64,000 nt of DNA, from NCBI GenBank assembly GCA_034520365.1, contig JAXHNP010000007.1, forward strand, positions 930,001 through 994,000, in the 5' to 3' direction. The translations under genes were made by a program, and so were the position numbers. Under the pieces are notes generated by a model, which was given only the letters and a program-made list of their open reading frames with translations, searched no databases and was not told where the DNA came from. Shown piece after piece: positions 52,840 to 61,498 of this stretch (position 1 is the first letter of the stretch; each line of letters begins with the position of its first letter). The DNA comes from Desulfobacterales bacterium. Lineage in GTDB: Bacteria > Desulfobacterota > Desulfobacteria > Desulfobacterales > Desulfosalsimonadaceae.

Positions 52840-52921
52840 TTTTACCGCATCTGCTGTGTCAAATGATGTCTCGCATAGTGGACTATAGCTCGACATCATT
52901 TTCCTTGCATCTGCGGCAAAC
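52840..52921. repeat. Intergenic palindromic element
   Basis: AATGATGTC at 52862-52870 and GACATCATT at 52892-52900 flank a nested palindrome (CATAGT-GGACTATAG). GCATCTGC is repeated on both sides. I recall similar units recurring between genes in deltaproteobacteria. Between the glycohydrolase and the terminator. Confidence 0.5.
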
Positions 52922-52963
52922 TTGAAAATCTAGTCAACTGGGAATACCCGATTTACTAAATAT

Positions 52964-53010
52964 AAAAGGTCTTAAATTTTTCTTTTCAGAAAAATTTAAG
53001 ACCTTTTTTT
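52964..53010. terminator. Bidirectional terminator between the glycohydrolase gene and sat
   Basis: AAAAGGTCTTAAATTTTTC and GAAAAATTTAAGACCTTTT form a nearly perfect 19-base stem with a 6-base loop and A and T runs at both ends. It serves the two convergent genes. Confidence 0.85.
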
Positions 53011-53048
53011 AATTAGTTATTTCGGCAGGGAACAGTTGCCGAAACTAT

Positions 53049-54332
53049 TTACTTCTTCTCATCACCGGTGGCGGCGCCGTGAAGCTTAACTTCGACTTTG
53101 TCTGTCAGGCCTCCATAGTACTCCCGCAGGATGTCGAGAACTTCTTCCCGGCCAAAGTGGTCCGGAATCGGGGTGCCTTCGGAAAGGCCCTTTCGCAGCA
53201 TGGTGCCGGAAAGGATGACCCGGTCTTCCTTGGTGTGCGGGCAGGTTTTAAGAGAGGCCATGCCGTCGCACTTATGGCAGTAAAAGGTCCAGTCAATTTT
53301 TAAGGGCTTGCAGAGCAGGGCCTTGCCGGGTTCTTCCGGGTACGGGATTTTGTCAAAAATGGTCTGTGCCTCGAACATGCCGTAGAAGTCGCCCACGCCG
53401 GCGTGGTCGCGGCCGATAATCATGTGGCTGCAGCCGTAGTTCTGGCGGAAGGTGGCATGAAGCAGGGCTTCCCGGGGACCGGCATATCGCATATCCAGCG
53501 GGTAGCCGCCCTGTACGACCTTATCTTCGACAAAGTAATTTTTAACCAGTACGTCAATGCAACGGACCCGCACATCCGCCGGAATGTCGCCGGGTTTTAA
53601 GTTGCCGACCAGGGAGTGAATAAAAACGCCGTCGCTTACCTCGATGGCAATTTTGGCCAGGTATTCGTGGGAACGGTGCATGGGGTTTCTGAGCTGCATG
53701 GCCGGAATTCTTGACCAGCCTTTGTCCTCGAAAATTTTGCGGGATTCCGAGGGGCGCAGGTAAATTCCCTTGTAAGCGGTCGGAAAATCAGCTTCGCTTA
53801 ACACCTTGACGGGCCCGGCCAGGTTGAACTGTTTCTGGTTCATTACCATCTGGACACCCGGATGTTCTTCCTTGGCAATCTTCCAGAACTCTTCCGGGGT
53901 CGGCGTGCCTTCGCCCATGAAGGTTTTTTCGCATTGGTAAATTTTGTTTTCCTCGGTCATTTCGTATTTTTCCGTGACCTTCATGGTGGCCATGATCTCA
54001 TCGCCTTCCGGATCGTATAGCGCGACCTCTTCGCCCTCGCTGATGCTGTCCGCATCTTCCTTTGTGGCTGAGAGTGTCACCGGAATGGGCCAGAAAGTGC
54101 CGTCTGCGAGCAGGTAATTGTCGCATACGCTCTTCCAGTCGGCTTTGTTCATGAAGCCGCCCAGCGGGCTGAAGCCGCCGGTGCCGATCATGATCAGATC
54201 GCCGCGTTCATTCGGGGTAATCGGGATCTGTTTAAGACCCTTGGCTTTTTTCTTCTCTTCTTCCAGTTCTGCGCCCTCGAGCAGGCAGATGGTCAGGCCT
54301 TTGCCGCCATGTGGGGGGATCAAGTTTGACAT
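53049..54332 (-). CDS. sat: Sulfate adenylyltransferase (ATP sulfurylase)
   Basis: A 427-residue enzyme, the length expected for the dissimilatory single-domain form. The nucleotide-binding HxxH motif is in [14 protein letters not shown], and the [12 protein letters not shown] segment marks the active site. A cysteine-rich stretch ([17 protein letters not shown]) suggests a structural zinc site as in Sat of other sulfate reducers. It makes APS from ATP and sulfate. AAAGGAGACGG precedes the ATG. It is convergent with the rest of the cluster and has its own promoter. Confidence 0.97.
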   Translation of the reverse strand: MSNLIPPHGGKGLTICLLEGAELEEEKKKAKGLKQIPITPNERGDLIMIGTGGFSPLGGFMNKADWKSVCDNYLLADGTFWPIPVTLSATKEDADSISEGEEVALYDPEGDEIMATMKVTEKYEMTEENKIYQCEKTFMGEGTPTPEEFWKIAKEEHPGVQMVMNQKQFNLAGPVKVLSEADFPTAYKGIYLRPSESRKIFEDKGWSRIPAMQLRNPMHRSHEYLAKIAIEVSDGVFIHSLVGNLKPGDIPADVRVRCIDVLVKNYFVEDKVVQGGYPLDMRYAGPREALLHATFRQNYGCSHMIIGRDHAGVGDFYGMFEAQTIFDKIPYPEEPGKALLCKPLKIDWTFYCHKCDGMASLKTCPHTKEDRVILSGTMLRKGLSEGTPIPDHFGREEVLDILREYYGGLTDKVEVKLHGAATGDEKK

Positions 54333-54421
54333 GTTTTCCGTCTCCTTTCAGTCATTGATGGTATTCAATGGTTATTTGCCCATAATTGTTGGGAAGTTCC
54401 TTTTATTCTTTAGAAAAATTG

Positions 54422-54450
54422 TTTTTAATAGGGAATAATAGATTTGTCAA
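54422..54450 (-). promoter_or_regulatory. Promoter of sat
   Basis: On the minus strand TTGACA is followed by 17 bases and TAAAAA. The -35 is perfect and the -10 weak. It predicts a leader of about 80 bases before the ATG. The DNA here is AT-rich. Confidence 0.5.
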
Positions 54451-54475
54451 GCCCAATCGAACCGCATCTATAATT

Positions 54476-55315
54476 TTAAATATCTGAAATTTGGCCCCAT
54501 ACATCGGGTTTATCCAGATAGCGGATACTTGACCGGAAATCCGCCTTGCGGTGGGGTTCCAGGGTAATAATCGGTTTGGTTTCATTGCCGGCAGCAAAGT
54601 CAAACACGGGCTTGAAATCGATGTTTCCGGCCCCCATCGGCAGGTGGGCGTCAAAGTCGCCGTGGTTGTCATGCAAGTGGAATTGCCCGATCCATGGGGA
54701 GAGTATCTTTATCCATCGGGAAAGGGGCTCGCGGCTGAAAACAGACAGATGGCCGACATCCAGGCAGCATCCCGCATGATCCGGATCAAATTGGGATAAG
54801 AGCCGCAAAAGATCCTCAGGATATCTTTCATATACGTTTTCAAGCATCAGCCGGGCGCCGCAGCGCTTTACCGAGTCTGCCACCCATTGCCAGGTTTCAG
54901 TGCTTCTGGCATACCATACGTCCCGGCAGAAATCGTAGCGAAAGGTGTCATAGGCAGCATGGCAGACAATCGTTTTGGGTTGGAAGACGGCGGCCGCATC
55001 GATCATTTGCTGGAAGCGTCCGCAGGTGGTCTCATGAATCGCCGGATCCGGTGACCCCGGGGAAAGATCCAGGAACGGGCCGTGTATTGTCACCGAAAGC
55101 CCATGGGCGTGGAGCCTACCCGCCATTGCGGAAAAGTCCGACGGGGAAAACCGGTCAAGCGCCGCGGCATCCAGCCCGATCTCCGGATTCAAATCCAGTG
55201 CAAAGACCAGCTCCTGCCAGTCTTCGGCCGCAAGCATAACAAAGGGCAGGTTCACCTGCACCCGCCGGATGATTTCCTGCTGAGAGGGGGTATAGATCTG
55301 ATCTTTCAGGGTCAT
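54476..55315 (-). CDS. TIM-barrel protein of the sugar isomerase/AP endonuclease 2 superfamily
   Basis: A 279-residue barrel enzyme. Metal-ligand residues of the Nfo/xylose isomerase-like fold are visible: TIHGPF, IVCHAAYD, LMLENVYERYPED, CCLDVGHL, QFHLHDNHGDFDAHLPMG and TLEPH. It is the last gene of the cobT operon, 81 bases after cobT. Superfamily members include sugar-phosphate isomerases, endonuclease IV and CbiR phosphodiesterases, so the reaction cannot be fixed. Given its neighbours, a role on an alpha-ribazole or cobamide intermediate is my inference. The ribosome-binding site is weak. Confidence 0.8.
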   Translation of the reverse strand: MTLKDQIYTPSQQEIIRRVQVNLPFVMLAAEDWQELVFALDLNPEIGLDAAALDRFSPSDFSAMAGRLHAHGLSVTIHGPFLDLSPGSPDPAIHETTCGRFQQMIDAAAVFQPKTIVCHAAYDTFRYDFCRDVWYARSTETWQWVADSVKRCGARLMLENVYERYPEDLLRLLSQFDPDHAGCCLDVGHLSVFSREPLSRWIKILSPWIGQFHLHDNHGDFDAHLPMGAGNIDFKPVFDFAAGNETKPIITLEPHRKADFRSSIRYLDKPDVWGQISDI

Positions 55316-55396
55316 TGGCCTAAATCCCGCAAAAAGTTAATAAAGGCTTTATTTTTTTACCCGTATCCCCAAACTGTCAAGGAAAAACCGATTCGT

Positions 55397-56461
55397 TCAG
55401 CCGGTATGCGCGTTTTCGATGTTTACCTCGTCAAAGGTCTTGATTTCAGCCAGCACCCGGGTGGCGGCATCCAGAATTTCCATGGCAAGCGCCGCCCCCG
55501 TGCCTTCGCCCAGCCGCATGTTGAGATGGAGCAGCGGCTCTATTCCGATCCGCGCCAGCATATACTGATGGCCGATTTCCATGGACTGGTGCGCCGCAAA
55601 CAGGTAGGGCCTGACCGCGGGCGAGAGCTCGGCGGCAATCAGGGTGCCGGCGGTTGATATCAGGCCGTCGGATAGCACCGGTATCCCCCGGGCCGCCGCG
55701 CCAATGACAATACCGGCGATACCGCCAATTTCAAATCCTCCCACCTTGGCCAGCACATCAATGGGGTCATTCGGGTCCGGAACATGCTTTTTCAGGGCGG
55801 CTTCAATCACCGCCGTCTTGCGGGAAAGTCCCTGATCATCAAGCCCGGTTCCCCGGCCGGTCAGCTTTTCGGGGGAAATCCCGGAAAAGGCCGCAATAAT
55901 GGCGGAAGAGGGCGTAGTGTTGCCGATGCCCATGTCGCCGGTACCGAGCAAATCGACATCAGCGGCCGCGCATAGATCGTTTACGGTTTCAATGCCCGCT
56001 TCAATGGCGGAGACCGCCTGATCCCGCTGCATTGCCGGTTCTTTATAAAAGTTTTTGGTGCCCTTGGCGATCTTTTTATGGAATATGGGCAGATCCGGAG
56101 CAAAATCGTAGTTCACCCCAAAGTCCGCCACCCGGACCTCTGCGCCCGCATGCCTTGCCAGCACATTGATCGAGGCCCCGCCGGAGGTGAAATTATAAAC
56201 CATCTGGGCGGTTACCTCCTGGGGAAAGAGGCTCACGCCTTCCGCGACCACGCCGTGATCACCGGCGCAGGTCAGGATATATTTATGCGGCAGCCTGACA
56301 TCCAGGTCTTTTTTGATCGCCGCCAGCCGGGCTGAAGCTTCCTCGAGCATTCCCAAACTTCCGGCCGGCCGGGCCTGATTGGCCAGCCGGTCCAGGGCCT
56401 TTTCATAAACGGTTTGATCAATGGCCGGGATTTTTCGAATGGTATCTTTCAGTAATGACAT
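55397..56461 (-). CDS. cobT: Nicotinate-nucleotide-dimethylbenzimidazole phosphoribosyltransferase (CobT)
   Basis: About 354 residues, the family length. The signatures ARPAGSLG and GTGDMGIGNTTPSSAI are present, with the NVLARHAGAEV segment. The catalytic Glu lies in RLGEGTGAALAM near the C-terminus. CobT activates the lower ligand of cobamides by making its alpha-ribotide. AAAGGAGAAAC six bases before the ATG at 56461 fixes the start. The frame is open to 56590 but that part is overlapped by cbiR. In this operon it follows a CbiR homologue by 31 bases. Confidence 0.95.
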   Translation of the reverse strand: MSLLKDTIRKIPAIDQTVYEKALDRLANQARPAGSLGMLEEASARLAAIKKDLDVRLPHKYILTCAGDHGVVAEGVSLFPQEVTAQMVYNFTSGGASINVLARHAGAEVRVADFGVNYDFAPDLPIFHKKIAKGTKNFYKEPAMQRDQAVSAIEAGIETVNDLCAAADVDLLGTGDMGIGNTTPSSAIIAAFSGISPEKLTGRGTGLDDQGLSRKTAVIEAALKKHVPDPNDPIDVLAKVGGFEIGGIAGIVIGAAARGIPVLSDGLISTAGTLIAAELSPAVRPYLFAAHQSMEIGHQYMLARIGIEPLLHLNMRLGEGTGAALAMEILDAATRVLAEIKTFDEVNIENAHTG

Positions 56462-56492
56462 CTGTTTCTCCTTTAAAAAAATTTTGCGGCGG

Positions 56493-57305
56493 TCAAGCCA
56501 ATTGGGAAAGAATTTTAAGCGAGGCCTCGAGACGGTTAAATGAGAAGACTTCCAGGCATAGGGTGCCGGTAAACTGGCCCAGGATATCACTTAGGCCCTG
56601 GCGGATATCAAGCGGCATCTGATCAAGGCCCAGGTGCTCATGCGCCTTCTGAAAGCCGTATAAATGGATGATCGGAATTTTATGGGTGAAATTTTCATAA
56701 AAACGGATCCAATCCATGTCGTGGACCGCCATGTGGCCGATATCCAGGCAAACGGAAAGGTCGAATGCGGCCAAAAGATCGGAGATCCAATCAAGCGGGT
56801 AGGACAGGGTCTCGACGGATATAAGCGAGCCCTTTATATGCGACGGGCATAGCTCGGCAAGGCTCTTTTGGGTGCGGTCCCGCCAGTGATTAAAATTTTC
56901 AGCATCTTCTTCCCCATAGGGCAGGTGCAGCGTCCAGGTGGTGGGCGATAGGGGCCCGGCCAGATCTATGCAGTATTTGATCGTATCCACGGCCTGCTGC
57001 CGCTCTTTAGCCCCGGCTGCGGTGAGTGAAATGTCTAAGGGGAGATGCACATTATAGGTGATGCCGAATGATTCAGACAGCCGGACGAGCTCCCGGATTT
57101 CATCAGGCTGGGGCAGGCTTTCCGGATAGGTGCTTTCAAAAAACAGCAGTTCGATTTCATCCACAAAGGGGGCAAGCATCCGGACATTGGGCGCCATAAA
57201 ATCCGGATAGATAAACGAGGTGGTGGCCAGCCGAAAATGATAGGCCTTTTTATAAGATTGGGACAGGCTCGGCCAGGGTTTTTTCAGGCTATCTGATCCG
57301 GTCAA
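56493..57305 (-). CDS. cbiR: CbiR-like cobamide remodelling phosphodiesterase
   Basis: A 270-residue TIM-barrel protein. Residues about 26-57 (LATTSFIYPDFMAPNVRML, then FVDEIELLFFES) resemble the start of CbiR, the enzyme that hydrolyses the phosphodiester in the nucleotide loop of cobamides and so removes the lower ligand for replacement. Metal-binding residues of the superfamily follow: NVHLPLD, LHLPYGEED, SVETLSY, CLDIGHMAV and IHLYGF. Location right before cobT, which installs a new ligand, supports the call. It overlaps the upstream radical SAM gene by 17 bases. Confidence is moderate because I rely on sequence memory. Confidence 0.75.
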   Translation of the reverse strand: MTGSDSLKKPWPSLSQSYKKAYHFRLATTSFIYPDFMAPNVRMLAPFVDEIELLFFESTYPESLPQPDEIRELVRLSESFGITYNVHLPLDISLTAAGAKERQQAVDTIKYCIDLAGPLSPTTWTLHLPYGEEDAENFNHWRDRTQKSLAELCPSHIKGSLISVETLSYPLDWISDLLAAFDLSVCLDIGHMAVHDMDWIRFYENFTHKIPIIHLYGFQKAHEHLGLDQMPLDIRQGLSDILGQFTGTLCLEVFSFNRLEASLKILSQLA

Positions 57306-58206
57306 GTCGAATGATCCCTTCTTCCCGGGCGGCCTCGCGCGCTGCCTGGAATTCCGCTGAAGTTATCCGGCGGTCCAGGCCTTTTGCTTGATGAACATTG
57401 CCGCAGGGCCGATACTGGGGCATGATGTTTACATAGGTGTCTGGCGAGACATTATCATGGAGAAACCGCATGATGGGCCGGGAGCCGGCCAAATCTTGCG
57501 GCAGGACCAGGTGCCTGACCAAAAGTCCGGAGCGGGCGATACCGTGTTCATCGGTTTTAAGGTCGCCTGTCTGCCGGTGCATTTCCCTTATGGCGGCTTT
57601 GGCCGCATCCGGATAATCCGGCGCATCGCAGGCAGCCTCGGCAATGGCCGAATTCCAGAATTTGAAATCCGGCATGTAAATATCCACCACGCCCTCCAGC
57701 AGCCGCAAGGTTTCCACCCGGTCGTATCCGCCGGAGTTGTAGACAATGGGAAGGGTTAGGCCCGCGGCAATCGCTTTTTCCAGGGCGGAGAGGAATTGCG
57801 GAACCACGTGCGACGGGGTGACCAGGTTAATATTGTGGCAGCCTTCATCCTGAAGGGCGATCATGATGGCGGCCAACTCTTCGTCATTTACCCTGCTGCC
57901 CCAGCCTTCATGGCTGATGTCAAAATTCTGGCAGAAGCAGCACATCAGGTTGCAGTGGGTGAAAAATATCGTGCCCGAGCCGTTTCGCCCCACCAGGGGG
58001 GCTTCCTCGCCGAAGTGGGCGTTAAAGGAGGAGACTTGGGCTTCTTCGGGGGTTTTGCAGAGGCCGGTCTCGCCGGCGAGGCGGTTCACCCCGCATCGGC
58101 GGGGGCAGAGTTCGCAGTTTTCAAGAATCTGCCGGCTGTCCCGGATTTTTTCGGAAAGCGCGCCGGATGCGTGAGTTCGAATATAGGCGGGCTCGGTTTT
58201 TTCCAT
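57289..58206 (-). CDS. Radical SAM protein, PflX/pyruvate formate-lyase-activase-like
   Basis: A 305-residue radical SAM protein. The cluster-binding CxxxCxxC is in HCNLMCCFCQNFD. An N-terminal cysteine motif (CELCPRRCGVNRLAGETGLC, listed here as CELCPRRCG with LC at the end) precedes it. The rest follows the COG1313/PflX arrangement, with a C-terminal VNIMPQYRPCGN. It is tightly coupled to its neighbours: one base after the cNMP-binding gene and overlapping the CbiR gene by 17 bases. Its substrate is unknown. The operon suggests a role in cobamide or an adjacent radical process, which is inference. Confidence 0.85.
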   Translation of the reverse strand: MEKTEPAYIRTHASGALSEKIRDSRQILENCELCPRRCGVNRLAGETGLCKTPEEAQVSSFNAHFGEEAPLVGRNGSGTIFFTHCNLMCCFCQNFDISHEGWGSRVNDEELAAIMIALQDEGCHNINLVTPSHVVPQFLSALEKAIAAGLTLPIVYNSGGYDRVETLRLLEGVVDIYMPDFKFWNSAIAEAACDAPDYPDAAKAAIREMHRQTGDLKTDEHGIARSGLLVRHLVLPQDLAGSRPIMRFLHDNVSPDTYVNIMPQYRPCGNVHQAKGLDRRITSAEFQAAREAAREEGIIRLDRIR

Positions 58207-58207
58207 A

Positions 58208-58759
58208 TTATTCCGATGCGCCGGGCGGGCGTCCGGATTCCTGGATAAATTCCTGGATCAGATCGGCGGCCTGTCCGAAATCCACCACCGGCTGTTTCTC
58301 CAGCACCAGGTCCTCATTGGCATGCCGGAGCTTCTCCAACAGGCTTAAAACGATCAGCATCAGGAGCTTGTTGCCGGCATGCGGATGGGTTTTGAAAAAA
58401 TAGATGAGATCCTGGCGGCTGATCCGAATTACCGTGGTCTCTTTGGTGGAGGCAATATTGGCGGTGCGCTTGGAGGCCAGAAATATGGCGGCTTCCCCAA
58501 AAATTTCCCCTTCGCCGATATTGCAGATCACCACTTTCTTATCGTTTTTATCCCTTACGGAAACCTCCACTTCGCCTTTGAGGACCGCATAAATGTGGTT
58601 GCCCACATCACCCTGGTTGATGATGGTTTCGCCATCATCATAGTGGAGGATGGTTGAAATGATCAAAAGCTTTCGCAGTTCGGTCTCATGCAGCCAGTGA
58701 AAGATTTTAATGCTTTTGAGCTCCGGCAGAAATCTGTCGATTTGCGTCTCTTCCTTCAT
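58208..58759 (-). CDS. Cyclic-nucleotide-binding domain protein, 183 aa
   Basis: A single cNMP-binding domain: IINQGDVGNHIYAVLKGEVEV, then GEGEIFGEAAIFLASKRTANI, where the conserved Arg is present (KRTAN). It has no DNA-binding helix-turn-helix, so it is not a CRP-type regulator by itself. A helix of about 20 residues follows the domain. The ATG at 58759 has AGGTG upstream. It is the first gene of the cobT-cbiR operon and its stop is one base from the radical SAM start. Confidence 0.82.
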   Translation of the reverse strand: MKEETQIDRFLPELKSIKIFHWLHETELRKLLIISTILHYDDGETIINQGDVGNHIYAVLKGEVEVSVRDKNDKKVVICNIGEGEIFGEAAIFLASKRTANIASTKETTVIRISRQDLIYFFKTHPHAGNKLLMLIVLSLLEKLRHANEDLVLEKQPVVDFGQAADLIQEFIQESGRPPGASE

Positions 58760-59191
58760 GGTGGCACCTGCCTGGGGGTTAGGGGTTGGGCCAAGATTGT
58801 GCTTTTTCAACATAAAGGATCATATCGGCAGATCAATGGGCAGTCAATAGAAAGCTGTTTATTAAAGGCAGTTAGGCGGGAATAAACATTTACTGGCCTG
58901 TGGTTTTGTCCGGCAGGCGCTTGGCGTCTTCAAGATTTTTCGCATCCCGGGAGATCGCCTGCAGTCAGGATGGGCTGAGCCATTTTTGCCGTTGCGTTTT
59001 TTGGGATGCCTTGATATAGGGCTACTTGCGGTCTAACTCACCATTTTTATTAAGATTATTTTTTTTGCCGGCATGCTGCCCCATGGCATATGGCCGTTAC
59101 TGTGACCAGTTACATCATGTCGGTTTCGTCTCCACCCGGTTCATGGGAACCGATGGAATATCCATGGAAGCGGTCTGTTAAGGAGGGACGG
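58760..59191. other. Gap of about 430 bases without a supported gene
   Basis: The region is between the divergent cNMP-binding gene and the exonuclease III gene, so it should carry both promoters. I cannot identify a clear promoter, repeat or riboswitch. No cobalamin riboswitch-like element was recognised. Confidence 0.4.
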
Positions 59192-59980
59192 GTGACAATA
59201 AAGCTGGTTTCATGGAATGTGAACGGCCTGCGCGCGGTATTGAAAAAAAACTTCTGGGAGGCGTTTAAGGCGTTGGATGCGGATGTTTTTTGCATCCAGG
59301 AGACTAAACTCCAGGCCCCCCAGCTCGATGCAACCATGACGGAGATCCCCGGCTATACGGCCTATTGGTCACACTGCGGGGTTAAAAAGGGCTATTCCGG
59401 CGTGGGCGCCTGGACGAGGCTTGAGCCCAAATCCGTTTCCTATGGGATCGGTGTACCGGCCTATGACGCGGAGGGGCGGATTCTTGAGTTTGATTTTGGC
59501 AAGTTTGTGCTATTTAATATATATTTCCCCAACGGCCAGATGAGCGAGGAGCGCCTCCGGTATAAACTCGATTTTTACCGGGATTTCTTTGAATACGCCA
59601 ACCGCCTGAAAACCCGGGGCAGAAGCCTCATCATCACCGGGGATTACAACACGGCCCACAATGAAATTGACCTCAAAAATCCCAGGGCCAACGCCAATAC
59701 CTCCGGGTTTTTGCGTATAGAGCGGGACTGGCTGGATGCCATCGCCGCGGCCGGATATGTGGATACCTTCCGGTATCTGCATCCGGATCTTGTTAAATAT
59801 TCCTGGTGGAGCTACCGGTCCAGGGCCCGGGAGCGCAATGCCGGGTGGCGGATCGATTATTGTTGGGTCACCTCGGACCTGGTTGAAAACAATCAACTCC
59901 AAGCGGCATTTATTGCCGATGACATTCACGGCTCAGACCACTGTCCGGTGGGGCTGATTTTGGAGGTAAACCATGTATGA
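59192..59980 (+). CDS. xth: Exodeoxyribonuclease III
   Basis: About 262 residues, the family length. Signatures: LVSWNVNGLRAV, IQETKLQ, ITGDYNTAHNEIDL, RIDYCWVT and GSDHCPVG, so the metal-binding Glu, Asp-Asn and His residues are all present. It repairs abasic sites. The start is GTG with GGAGGGAC just before it, and the longer frame from 59090 lacks homology. Its 3' end overlaps the next gene by 8 bases. Confidence 0.95.
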   Translation: MTIKLVSWNVNGLRAVLKKNFWEAFKALDADVFCIQETKLQAPQLDATMTEIPGYTAYWSHCGVKKGYSGVGAWTRLEPKSVSYGIGVPAYDAEGRILEFDFGKFVLFNIYFPNGQMSEERLRYKLDFYRDFFEYANRLKTRGRSLIITGDYNTAHNEIDLKNPRANANTSGFLRIERDWLDAIAAAGYVDTFRYLHPDLVKYSWWSYRSRARERNAGWRIDYCWVTSDLVENNQLQAAFIADDIHGSDHCPVGLILEVNHV

Positions 59981-60566
59981 TATTGCGGCGGTATATGGCA
60001 GTCCCAGGCGGCAGGGCAATACCGCCACCCTTCTGAAACGGGCGGTCGAAGGTGCCAGAGCGGCCGGGGCGTCGGTGGATGAGATTGTTCTGCGGGACCA
60101 TAAAATTTCCCCCTGCCTTGAAATTTACGGATGCAAAAAGGACGGGGATTGTGTTATTAAAGATGATTTCCAGGCCGTTCGGGATCGGGTGCTGGCCTGC
60201 CGGGGGCTGATGGTTGCCACCCCGATATTTTTCTATACGGTCAGCGCCCATATGAAGATGTTCATGGACCGCTGCCAGTCGCTGTGGGTCAAAAAATACT
60301 GGATCGACCAGACCCCCTACAATCAGTGGACGCCGGTGCGGCAGGGGTTTTTGATTTCCGTGGGCGCGACCACGGGCAAAAAACTTTTTGACGGCATGCT
60401 TCTTTCCATGAAGTATTTTTTCGATGTGCTGGATATGAAACTTTGGGATTCTTTGCTGGTTCGCGGGCTGGATCTGGAGGGCGATGTGCTTTCCCATCCG
60501 GAATATATGGATACGGCCTTTGAGCGGGGCCGGGCCTTTGCCAAAGCAGTCCGGGAGGCGGCATGA
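59973..60566 (+). CDS. Iron-sulfur flavoprotein-like NAD(P)H-dependent FMN reductase
   Basis: A 197-residue flavodoxin-fold protein. The FMN-phosphate loop is GSPRRQGNTATLL (about 8-20). ISPCLEIYGCKKDGDCVIKDD has three of the cysteines that hold a 4Fe-4S cluster in iron-sulfur flavoproteins of this type. TPIFFYTVSAHMKMFMDRC is the second FMN region. It is likely to be a cytoplasmic redox protein acting on quinones or disulfides. It overlaps xth by 8 bases and the next gene by 4, so the three form one operon. Confidence 0.88.
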   Translation: MYDIAAVYGSPRRQGNTATLLKRAVEGARAAGASVDEIVLRDHKISPCLEIYGCKKDGDCVIKDDFQAVRDRVLACRGLMVATPIFFYTVSAHMKMFMDRCQSLWVKKYWIDQTPYNQWTPVRQGFLISVGATTGKKLFDGMLLSMKYFFDVLDMKLWDSLLVRGLDLEGDVLSHPEYMDTAFERGRAFAKAVREAA

Positions 60567-61441
60567 GGCTCTCCTTTGAACCCCTTGACCGCTCGCATCA
60601 GCGCGCCTATCAGGCCTGCCTGGCCCAATGCCCTGAGGTCGCCTCGGACTATGGGTTTATTAACCTGTTTGCCTGGGCGGATATATATGGCCTGGAAATC
60701 GCCTGGACCGGGGAGCTGGCCTTTATCCGTCAGCACCGGCCGGAGGCTGTTTTGTGGGCACCGGTCGGAGACTGGCATGGCGCGGACTGGGCGGCCTGGC
60801 AGGCGGATTATGCGGATGATTTCAAAACCTTTATCCGGGTGCCCGAGACCCTGGCGGATATCTGGCAGCAGAGCTTTGGCGACCGGGTGGTTACCGCCCA
60901 TGACCGGGATCTATGGGATTACCTCTATGATGCCCGGGAGTTAAGGGAGTTGAAGGGCAACAAGTTTCACAAGAAAAAGAACCTGGTCAATCAGTTTAAG
61001 AAAAAAAATACCTATACCTATGTGGAGATGACCGGCGAGTTTGCTGATCAGGCCATGGCGCTTCAGAATGACTGGTGTACCTGGCGGGCCTGTGAGTCAC
61101 TCAGGCAGCTTGAAGATGAAAACCAGGCGATCATGAAAACGCTGGGCAGCTGGGATAGTTTGGCCGGCATAAGGGGGGCCTGTATCTTTGTGGATGATTT
61201 GATTGTGGCCTATACCATCGGCGAGATGCTTTCGCCGGATACCCTGGCCATTCATTTTGAGAAAGGCTGCCCGGATTACAAGGGCAGTTATCAGGCCATC
61301 AATCAGTTGTTTCTGGCCCATCAGCCGGATACGGTGCGCTGGGTCAACCGTGAGGCGGATTTGGGGGATGAAGGGCTTAAGCAGGCCAAACTTTCCTATC
61401 AGCCGGTGGATTTTTTAAAGAAATACCGCATCCGGTTTTAA
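60563..61441 (+). CDS. DUF2156 protein (phosphatidylglycerol lysyltransferase C-terminal-like)
   Basis: A 292-residue protein with the DUF2156 GNAT-like fold. YGFINLFAWADIYGLEIAW near residue 32, GNKFHKKKNLVNQFKKKN in the middle, and WVNREADLGDEGLKQAKLSY near the end match the family. Its relatives transfer amino acids from tRNA to lipids. This protein lacks the membrane half, so the substrate is open. The ATG overlaps the previous stop (ATGA). It ends 57 bases before the PurF-like gene. Confidence 0.87.
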   Translation: MRLSFEPLDRSHQRAYQACLAQCPEVASDYGFINLFAWADIYGLEIAWTGELAFIRQHRPEAVLWAPVGDWHGADWAAWQADYADDFKTFIRVPETLADIWQQSFGDRVVTAHDRDLWDYLYDARELRELKGNKFHKKKNLVNQFKKKNTYTYVEMTGEFADQAMALQNDWCTWRACESLRQLEDENQAIMKTLGSWDSLAGIRGACIFVDDLIVAYTIGEMLSPDTLAIHFEKGCPDYKGSYQAINQLFLAHQPDTVRWVNREADLGDEGLKQAKLSYQPVDFLKKYRIRF

Positions 61442-61498
61442 GGATGACGGTCGGCAAAATTTGGCCCGACATGGCAGAGGGGCCGGAGGGAGTAGACT

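Noticed and set aside
58760-59191. Cobalamin riboswitch upstream of the cobT operon
   Set aside because: The conserved B12-box core was not found by eye in this gap.
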